Shown piece by piece: positions 31,890 through 38,307 of a stretch of 59,479 nucleotides of DNA. A program made the translations under genes and the position numbers. The DNA comes from Bacteroidetes bacterium GWF2_40_14 (GTDB taxonomy: Bacteria; Bacteroidota; Bacteroidia; Bacteroidales; UBA932): positions 1 through 59,479 of the forward strand of contig MEOK01000033.1 in assembly GCA_001769195.1 (NCBI GenBank), given 5' to 3'. Every line of letters starts with the position of its first letter. Position 1 is the stretch's first letter. The notes below the pieces were generated by a model that did not search any database, was not told the DNA's origin, and saw only the letters and a program-made list of their open reading frames with translations.

Positions 31890-32309
31890 ATGAAAACTCT
31901 CACCCTAAGCATTAAGCAAACATTTTTCGACCAGATTCTGGCCGGAACCAAAACGGTAGTGACTCGGGAGATTAAGCCATCCAATGCCCCCCGATATGTC
32001 TATTTTGTGGACTCTGCAACCAATACGCAATACAAAAGCTGGAAGGATATTCCCGACGGAGTGGGCGACATAGTGATAGAACCCGTTAGTTACGATGCAC
32101 TCAAGCTAATCCCCGGGGCGTATAAAGGGACACGTCAAATCAACCCTGAAGGAACCCGCACCACCTGCCTTGTGGAAGTAAAGGGCGCAGAAATCTTTTT
32201 TCTTATGGACGAAAACAACGATAAGATTTTCTACGACGAAGCAGATCTGGAATTCCCGGCTATGGTAATTGATTATCATATTATTTGTAAATCCAGCACA
32301 ATTGCGTAA
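31890..32309 (+). CDS. ASCH-domain protein
   Basis: 139 residues. The N-terminus TLSIKQTFFDQILAGTKTVVTREIKP fits ASCH domains (beta-barrel, PUA-like RNA-binding fold), which often open with LSIKxxFFxxIxxGxKxxExR. The core strands continue with GDIVIEPVSYDAL and TCLVEVKGAEIFF. Possible roles are RNA binding or nuclease activity as shown for YqfB. It is 3 nt downstream of the solute-binding gene. A hairpin begins directly at its stop codon. Confidence 0.7.
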   Translation: MKTLTLSIKQTFFDQILAGTKTVVTREIKPSNAPRYVYFVDSATNTQYKSWKDIPDGVGDIVIEPVSYDALKLIPGAYKGTRQINPEGTRTTCLVEVKGAEIFFLMDENNDKIFYDEADLEFPAMVIDYHIICKSSTIA

Positions 32310-32333
32310 ATTTGCTCAGTGCATTGAGCAAAT
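32310..32333. repeat. 9-bp hairpin between the ASCH and ATPase genes
   Basis: ATTTGCTCA (32310-32318) and TGAGCAAAT (32325-32333) around GTGCAT, followed by CTTTCT. It begins directly after the ASCH stop codon and ends 20 nt before the ATPase start, so it could act as a weak terminator or an operator. Confidence 0.7.
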
Positions 32334-32353
32334 CTTTCTAATTGAATTAATGT

Positions 32354-33547
32354 ATGTATCAAAGAAAACAATATCAGTTAATTATAGACAGGCTTCGTGA
32401 GCCGCGTAAGTTTCTTCAGGTGGTAATAGGGCCACGTCAAATTGGAAAAACTACAGTTGTAAAGCAGGTATCGAATGCCCTTAGTGGAGAGATTCCTCAC
32501 CTGATGTTTTCGGCCGACAATGTGCCTGCTACCCAAAATTCGTGGATTAGCGATTGTTGGGCCACTGCTCGAGCTCAAATGAAGCTTGAAGATAAAAGGG
32601 AGTTAATTTTGATAATTGACGAGATCCAGAAACTCAGAGGATGGAGCGAAGTTGTTAAAAAAGAGTGGGACCAAGACAGTTACAATGACCTTAATATGAA
32701 GGTTGTCCTACTCGGATCGTCACGCGTTTTGTTGCAAAAAGGTCTTGCCGATTCTCTTGCCGGACGGTTCGAAACTATAAAGATGACACACTGGAGTTAT
32801 TCCGAAATGCGGGAGGCATTCAATATGTCACTTGACGATTACATATATTACGGGGGCTATCCTGGAGCGCAATCACTAATTAAAAATCAAGAAAGGTGGA
32901 GCGAATATATTCGCGACTCAATAATAGATGCTACAATAAACAAAGATATTCTCTATGATACGGCTATCAGTAAGCCTGCCCTGCTAAGACAAACATTCGA
33001 ACTTGGAGCCTCTTATTCCGGGCAGATAATTTCACTAACAAAGATAGTGGGTTCATTACAAGACGCCGGAAATACAACTACTCTTTCCGGATATCTGAAT
33101 TTACTTAAAGATAGTGGTTTACTTGCAGGCATTCAAAAGTTTTCCATAGATAAAGTCCGACAGAAATCAAGTGTGCCTAAGTTTCAGGTATTCAATAATG
33201 CGCTTCGGAATGTTTATTCAGGCTACACTTTTGAAGAGGCATTTCGCAATCCAAAAGTTTGGGGACAGCTCTTTGAATCTGCCGTAGGTGCTCACATTAT
33301 CAGCGGAGCTATAAATGGTAATTATGAAGTTTTTTATTGGCGCGACGGTGATTTAGAGGTAGACTATGTTCTCCGGAAAGGAAGCAAAATTGTTGCTATA
33401 GAGGTCAAAAGCAATACCGATACAACCAATAAAGGTCTGGCCAAATTCAGAGAGCGATTCAATCCTCACAATTCTATAGTTGTAGGCAAAGGAGGCATGG
33501 ATGGCGAGATATTTATGAGTATAAATCCGGTGAAACTATTTGATTAA
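32354..33547 (+). CDS. AAA (AAA_14) ATPase with DUF4143 C-terminal domain
   Basis: 397 residues. Walker A GPRQIGKTT (26-34), Walker B LILIIDEIQKL (about 89-99), sensor GSSRVLL and arginine finger LAGRFE (about 118-139). The C-terminal DUF4143 region contains VWGQLFESAVGAHI and a PD-(D/E)XK-like end: WRDGDLEVDYVL...IVAIEVKSN. Such proteins are common, solitary, accessory ATPases with a nuclease-like tail; the function is unknown. The gene ends 10 nt before the end of a convergent gene. Confidence 0.9.
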   Translation: MYQRKQYQLIIDRLREPRKFLQVVIGPRQIGKTTVVKQVSNALSGEIPHLMFSADNVPATQNSWISDCWATARAQMKLEDKRELILIIDEIQKLRGWSEVVKKEWDQDSYNDLNMKVVLLGSSRVLLQKGLADSLAGRFETIKMTHWSYSEMREAFNMSLDDYIYYGGYPGAQSLIKNQERWSEYIRDSIIDATINKDILYDTAISKPALLRQTFELGASYSGQIISLTKIVGSLQDAGNTTTLSGYLNLLKDSGLLAGIQKFSIDKVRQKSSVPKFQVFNNALRNVYSGYTFEEAFRNPKVWGQLFESAVGAHIISGAINGNYEVFYWRDGDLEVDYVLRKGSKIVAIEVKSNTDTTNKGLAKFRERFNPHNSIVVGKGGMDGEIFMSINPVKLFD

Positions 33548-33557
33548 AACCACCACA

Positions 33558-34670
33558 TCAGAGGCTGAGTTGTACAACTGGATGCTTAAATTCGTAACAA
33601 TGCATGTTTTCTACCATGCAATCTACACTTTTAAGCCCGACTCCCAAATTTATGAGAATTGCCGATTTTCCGTCCAAGGTGTATTTTTTGTTGTCTATAG
33701 AAATGTTGTAGGGAATTCCCGAAATATTTGAAAATCTGCAGGATATCTGTTTTGCGGTCTGGGATAACTTTTCTACCTTGATTGATGCGAGGAACAGTGA
33801 AGCCAGCAATTTTTCTGCTCCGGCCACATTACCGTCGAAATATGCAAGTGTAAGACCTTTGAACATTGCGTCCTTGACAGCATCGAGGCTCTTTTCCTTT
33901 ACAAATACAAATGTCATCGGACGGAATTCTGAGCGTGCAGAACCTGAGCCGTGGATTCCAAAGTCGTCAGCAAGACAAGCGTGTACATCCGAGGCGCTAT
34001 AGACTCCCAGCCCCTTGTCTATACACCACGATAGTGCCCGCGGATAGTATTCGTCGTTGTTGAATACCTCAATTCCTTTAACATATCCTTTGTCTATCAT
34101 TGAGTTCTGAAAATCTGTCAGCAGGCAGGTATCAAGTGCCCATGCCGGGTGGTTGTATGTGATATATGCACCTTGTTCCCAGGCAGTCTTGATTGACAAT
34201 TCAGGATCGGGGGTGTTTATCGGGTTTGCGTCTTTAATAAACAGACCATTGAAATGTCCCAGAATACCTTGTTTTCTGGTTATCTCCGTTCCTCTTACAA
34301 GCATTATTCCAAGTTCATCTGCCACAGGCAAGGCAATCTCATAAGAAGCATTCAGATCGTCGCCTGAGTATTTCTTGTAAGGTCTGTATTCTATGTGGTC
34401 CGTAATTGCGAGTACGTCTAGCCCTCCTTTCCATGCCTCATAAACCCTGAATGTAGGCCATACCAATCCGTCAGAAAACACTGTATGAGTATGAAAGTCG
34501 CACCTGAGCAGAGCGTATCCGTTCACTTGCGGCAAAGCCAGTTCTACCCGGTTTGCACTCTTTTTCACGGGGAAGTTCTGTTTGTTTACATTCTGGGCAA
34601 ACAAACCTATATTGGCAATCATTAACCAGGCTGCCAGTAATGATATGGAGAAACGAATAGAATATTTCAT
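33558..34670 (-). CDS. PHP-domain phosphoesterase, exported
   Basis: 370 residues with a signal peptide (cleavage near IGLFAQ). The PHP catalytic motif CDFHTHTVFSDG (about 57-68) with H60 and H62, then ITDHIEYRP, LVRGTEIT, THPAW-like YNHPAW and YSASDVHA provide the usual metal ligands. PHP proteins hydrolyse phosphate esters; similar exported Bacteroidetes proteins have been named Sb-PDE-like phosphodiesterases, a label I am less sure of. The C-terminal 75 residues form a separate beta domain. Monocistronic. Confidence 0.85.
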   Translation of the reverse strand: MKYSIRFSISLLAAWLMIANIGLFAQNVNKQNFPVKKSANRVELALPQVNGYALLRCDFHTHTVFSDGLVWPTFRVYEAWKGGLDVLAITDHIEYRPYKKYSGDDLNASYEIALPVADELGIMLVRGTEITRKQGILGHFNGLFIKDANPINTPDPELSIKTAWEQGAYITYNHPAWALDTCLLTDFQNSMIDKGYVKGIEVFNNDEYYPRALSWCIDKGLGVYSASDVHACLADDFGIHGSGSARSEFRPMTFVFVKEKSLDAVKDAMFKGLTLAYFDGNVAGAEKLLASLFLASIKVEKLSQTAKQISCRFSNISGIPYNISIDNKKYTLDGKSAILINLGVGLKSVDCMVENMHCYEFKHPVVQLSL

Positions 34671-34701
34671 TTTTTATGTTTTTATTGATTCTGTTTTCAG
34701 A

Positions 34702-34709
34702 CAAATTTA
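34702..34709 (-). promoter_or_regulatory. -7 box of the PHP gene
   Basis: TAAATTTG on the minus strand, 31 nt before the ATG at 34670; matches TAnnTTTG. Confidence 0.5.
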
Positions 34710-34735
34710 ACTAAATTTTGTACAGAAAATGTTAA

Positions 34736-35011
34736 TCAATTATCGTCTCGGCTCAGTTTTGTAGCCCGGAAGATTAGATAATAGACATTTATTACCAGCG
34801 ACAAGCCCATCAGAAACCCTTCTGTAAAATCATAGGCAGGAGTGCTTGGTAAAGTTTTCTCCATTAGTATTGATACCGTCAGCAACACCACTCCTACAGG
34901 CAGGGTAAGGAGTTGTAATCGGATAAATTGCAGCTTACTCATATTTATATTATTGTTTTTTATATTATCGTTACTCATCTTATTGTTATTCATATAATTA
35001 TTCCTTGTCAA
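34736..35011 (-). CDS. small two-segment membrane protein in the sigma operon
   Basis: 91 residues; the Asn-rich N-terminus (to about 24) makes the start uncertain, and Met24 (MSKLQFIRL) is an alternative. Two hydrophobic stretches, about 30-48 and 65-83. It overlaps the upstream 207-residue gene by 14 nt and belongs to the sigma-factor operon. No family assigned. Confidence 0.65.
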   Translation of the reverse strand: MTRNNYMNNNKMSNDNIKNNNINMSKLQFIRLQLLTLPVGVVLLTVSILMEKTLPSTPAYDFTEGFLMGLSLVINVYYLIFRATKLSRDDN

Positions 35012-35621
35012 ACCTACTCAATTCTTCTATCAAAGGGTTGACCTCTCTCCTGATTCTCCATCTTCTCACTAACAGTCCCAGAAAGCCAGAAAGGGCAATG
35101 AGTACAGAGAAAATTATATGAAAGTAAAGAGGATTGGCAGGGACCGATTCTGAATCGGGAGTCATTGCTGAATCTGGAATCATTCCAAGAAACATTATAT
35201 TGGCCCCTGCAATCATAAATAGAATAAACATCAGGAACGGAAGGCCGAAAATTCCGTTTTGCCTTCTTAGCATCGTTATTGCTTCATGGGCAAATCTGGC
35301 TGATTCCACACCATAATCCAGTTTTGAGGTATAGAACTGATTCTTTAAGTAATAGCCTATAAATATGGCTGTACTTGCAATAATTATTGAAACGCCTATA
35401 TACACTTCAAGTGTAATATTGCTTAAAAAACTTAAAGTAATAATCAAAGAGGTTAATATTAGGATTATTGCAACAACCTTAAGTCTGTTTATACGTTTTT
35501 GAAAAAAATCTAGTTTTTTCAACTTTGCTATCGTTTGAGTTGAGTCAGTAGCCGGAATCTCTCCCCAAATTTTACCCAAATAGTCTAACTCATTCATTGT
35601 CATATTTTTTAAGAGTTTCAT
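34998..35621 (-). CDS. membrane protein following an ECF sigma factor, putative anti-sigma factor
   Basis: 207 residues. A cytosolic N-terminal stretch of about 48 residues (MNELDYLGKIWGEIPATDS...) precedes four hydrophobic segments: about 49-66, 72-91, 124-145 and 166-184. The N-terminal cytosolic part followed by membrane segments and the position directly after (32-nt overlap with) the sigma gene are what an anti-sigma factor would show, although it lacks a recognisable zinc-binding HxxxCxxC motif. The function is an inference from context. Confidence 0.6.
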   Translation of the reverse strand: MKLLKNMTMNELDYLGKIWGEIPATDSTQTIAKLKKLDFFQKRINRLKVVAIILILTSLIITLSFLSNITLEVYIGVSIIIASTAIFIGYYLKNQFYTSKLDYGVESARFAHEAITMLRRQNGIFGLPFLMFILFMIAGANIMFLGMIPDSAMTPDSESVPANPLYFHIIFSVLIALSGFLGLLVRRWRIRREVNPLIEELSRFDKE

Positions 35622-36108
35622 ACAGTTGCTTTTTTATTCTGGTAACTTTTACGCCAACATAGTTTGCCTTTATGCCGACAATTTCGGAAACCTGATCATA
35701 GGTGAGCCCCTCTAGAATCAGAGAGATTATCAGCCTGTCCTGTTTGTCCAGCTTCGATATTGAGAGTCCAAGTTGATTCAATCTGGTCTCCTTTAGTTTG
35801 TGATCGTCGGGGCAACCAACATCTGTAAGAGTGTTATACTCCGTTGCCTCCCTGCTCACCTTTTTGTATTGTTTTGTTTTTCTGTTATATAGCAGGGCCG
35901 TATTAACAGCGACCCTGTATGCCCAGGTTCCTATCGATGAGTCTCCTTTGAATTTTTCCATGCTGTTCCAGATGTTAAGCATGATTTCCTGAAAGAGGTC
36001 ATCTACCTGCTCCTTTTCATAAATGTACCCGTAACAGATGCGGTATATCCTTAGCCGGTAATCGGTATATACCTCAAGAAACAGTTTTTCTTTTTGTTGT
36101 ACGTTCAT
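35590..36108 (-). CDS. ECF-type RNA polymerase sigma factor
   Basis: 172 residues. Region 2 (about 10-75) shows the YRICYGYIYEKEQVDDLFQE-type sigma70_r2 signature with FQEIMLNIWNSMEKF; region 4 (about 115-165) ends with LILEGLTYDQVSEIVGIKAN, a helix-turn-helix that recognises the -35 element. The protein directs polymerase to an unidentified regulon. It is the first gene of an operon with two membrane proteins and is divergent from the PrsW-type protease gene 149 nt away, which suggests membrane-controlled activation. Confidence 0.9.
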   Translation of the reverse strand: MNVQQKEKLFLEVYTDYRLRIYRICYGYIYEKEQVDDLFQEIMLNIWNSMEKFKGDSSIGTWAYRVAVNTALLYNRKTKQYKKVSREATEYNTLTDVGCPDDHKLKETRLNQLGLSISKLDKQDRLIISLILEGLTYDQVSEIVGIKANYVGVKVTRIKKQLYETLKKYDNE

Positions 36109-36211
36109 CTTTGCAAATTTGATAAAACTTTATCTATTTGTAACAGCACCCTGCATTTTATTACAGGTTACATGTGGACATGGGTATGCGGGGACGCACA
36201 TTCCACTTAAA

Positions 36212-36241
36212 TTGTTATGACGGTTTTTTGTTGTATATTTG
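36212..36241 (+). promoter_or_regulatory. promoter of the PrsW operon
   Basis: TTG (36212-36214), 19-nt spacer, TATATTTG (36234-36241); good Bacteroidetes promoter match, 16 nt before the start codon. Confidence 0.55.
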
Positions 36242-36257
36242 GATAGATTTTTAATAT

Positions 36258-37250
36258 ATGGAAATCATTGTAAGTCTTTTCCCGGTTTTCTTTTTCCTTG
36301 TTTTTCTTTTTCTTCTGGACAGCTTTAAACTGGTTGTAAAAAAATATCTGTTTTTGGCCGTTTTGTGGGGAACCATAAGTGCCATTGCTGCATATTTTCT
36401 GCACACCTTTCTGGTTGAGAACACAAGTATCAGCTTTGAGTTTCTGTCGAGATATATTGCCCCTGCAACCGAAGAGACACTTAAGGCTCTGTTTATATTT
36501 TTTCTGATATATAAAAAGAGGGTGGGTTTTATGATTGATGCTGCTATTTACGGATTTGCAGTTGGTGCCGGATTTGCTTTGATTGAGGGGTTACTGCTGC
36601 TGAATACCTATGAAAGTACAGACATTCTCTTCTGGCTTATACGAGGTTTGGGTACATCAATCATGCATGGTGGTTGCACTGCTATTTTGTCGGCTTTGTT
36701 GCTGGGGAGCATAAGCAGGAAGAGGCTGACACCCGGGAACATAGCAATAGCTGTATTAACAGCATACGCAATCCATTCGCTCTTCAACCATTTCAGCATA
36801 GACCCCCTGATTCAGACTGCCAGTATTATAATAGTTCTGCCTGTTTTACTGGTTTCTATATTCAAGTACAACGAAAACCAGCTTCAGCACTGGCTCGAAA
36901 TTGAGTTTAACAGCGAGGTTGAATTGCTGGCAATGATAAACAAGGGAAAAATTCTCTCAACCCGTTCCGGGGAGTATCTGGCTTCTTTGAAATCCCGTTT
37001 TTCCGGAGAGACAATTCTTGATATGTACTGCTTTATAAGCCTTTATCTGGAACTTTCAATTATTGCCAAGCGGAACGTAATGCTTAAGGAGTGTGGGTTC
37101 CCTGTCATAATTGAAAAGGGGACAGAGGCTAAGTTGAGAGAGCTTCACCTACTCAGAAAGAGCATAGGGAAGGTGGGAGAACTTACTCTGGCTCCTCTCA
37201 TACGGCTTAAATACAGAGATTTATGGAAACTTAACACACTAAATAATTAA
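36258..37250 (+). CDS. PrsW-family intramembrane metalloprotease
   Basis: 330 residues. The N-terminal 200 residues hold about seven membrane segments and the PrsW motifs: E72-E73-x2-K76 (APATEETLKALF), GAGFALIEG, a His in GTSIMHGG, and H-x3-N-H in AIHSLFNH. Characterised PrsW of Bacillus cleaves an anti-sigma factor at site 1. The C-terminal 130 residues are an extra cytosolic domain. The first gene of an operon with the next two genes (gaps 14 and 2 nt), and divergent from an ECF sigma factor operon. Confidence 0.88.
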   Translation: MEIIVSLFPVFFFLVFLFLLDSFKLVVKKYLFLAVLWGTISAIAAYFLHTFLVENTSISFEFLSRYIAPATEETLKALFIFFLIYKKRVGFMIDAAIYGFAVGAGFALIEGLLLLNTYESTDILFWLIRGLGTSIMHGGCTAILSALLLGSISRKRLTPGNIAIAVLTAYAIHSLFNHFSIDPLIQTASIIIVLPVLLVSIFKYNENQLQHWLEIEFNSEVELLAMINKGKILSTRSGEYLASLKSRFSGETILDMYCFISLYLELSIIAKRNVMLKECGFPVIIEKGTEAKLRELHLLRKSIGKVGELTLAPLIRLKYRDLWKLNTLNN

Positions 37251-37264
37251 TAAACATAATTACG

Positions 37265-38305
37265 ATGAAAAACAAAACTAAAATTTTAATCGCGTTTGGA
37301 ATCATCACCGCATTAATTGTAGGATTTCTTATTGGAGTATCTGTCGAATATCCAAAAATTGACACAAGCTATGCATCCGGCACAATAGGTAAAGTCAAAA
37401 ATTACAGGAACATCAAGGCAACAGAGGCCGACATCAATTTTCACAATGAACTTCTGGCCGATACCGCTAAAGTGGCGCAGCTAAAATTATTTTACAACTT
37501 TCATTACGTAAGTGCTGCAAAATTAGCCGGTTACATAGAAAGTGCCGTTGAAGAGGCCAACTCTACAGAATTATTCAAAGAAAAAAACAAGGCATCAATT
37601 GATAATCTTGCAGAGTTTGGATCTTTCCTTACCACTGCAAGAGGCGATCTGTTGTTGGAGCTCTCTGCTCTCGCTTCCCTTAAGGAGACAGATCCCGGAT
37701 TGTTTATGTTGTTTACTAATCAGGCAAACAACATTGTTGCCCAGATGAATTACAGACACAAGACCATAATCAGCTTTATTGACAATATTGATGCTTTTGT
37801 AAAGGATAATCCATCTTTGGATTGTACCGGTCTTAAAAGGGCACATGATCTATTGTCACTCAATGAGGTTTTCAACTCTTTAATTACCAAGGACAAGATG
37901 ACACTTAAATATTTCGACAAAAAGTCTATGTTCAGCGATAAAGAGGCACTTAATATTTATGTGGACCAGGCTCAGCTTAACCTAAAAAACACCATGCAAA
38001 TGGATTTCGAAAAGCTAAACATTATAATAATGGACGTAGAAAAGTTAGGTAGGTTAAACGACAAGGAGGTCCTTAATGGTATTGAACTCGATGCCACAGC
38101 GTTAGGTATTCTTTTGTTTATGGATCCACAGACATTAAATTCATTTTACGGTGATAATGAAAAATTGGGCAGAATGGTGATAAACAGTAACGAGAAACTT
38201 GGGATCTTCGATTCTGAGAAACTCGGATCGCTTCTTAACAGCAGGCTGCTGGATGTCGAGAATCTTGGTATCTTCTGGGATCAGGAAAAACTTGGAGCAA
38301 TTTAA
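37265..38305 (+). CDS. membrane-anchored protein with EKLG repeats
   Basis: 346 residues. An N-terminal signal-anchor (about 6-26) precedes an extracytoplasmic helical region (about 50-230) and a C-terminal part in which the tetrapeptide EKLG or ENLG recurs about six times between residue 258 and the C-terminus (VEKLGRL, NEKLGRM, NEKLGIF, SEKLGSL, VENLGIF, QEKLGAI). The repeats are irregularly spaced and each is followed by a hydrophobic pair. No family known to me. It lies between the PrsW gene (14 nt) and the gluzincin gene (2 nt). Confidence 0.7.
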   Translation: MKNKTKILIAFGIITALIVGFLIGVSVEYPKIDTSYASGTIGKVKNYRNIKATEADINFHNELLADTAKVAQLKLFYNFHYVSAAKLAGYIESAVEEANSTELFKEKNKASIDNLAEFGSFLTTARGDLLLELSALASLKETDPGLFMLFTNQANNIVAQMNYRHKTIISFIDNIDAFVKDNPSLDCTGLKRAHDLLSLNEVFNSLITKDKMTLKYFDKKSMFSDKEALNIYVDQAQLNLKNTMQMDFEKLNIIIMDVEKLGRLNDKEVLNGIELDATALGILLFMDPQTLNSFYGDNEKLGRMVINSNEKLGIFDSEKLGSLLNSRLLDVENLGIFWDQEKLGAI

Positions 38306-38307
38306 TA

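Noticed and set aside
33540-33731. 63-codon plus-strand frame after the AAA/DUF4143 gene
   Set aside because: It is antisense to the C-terminus of the PHP-domain gene.
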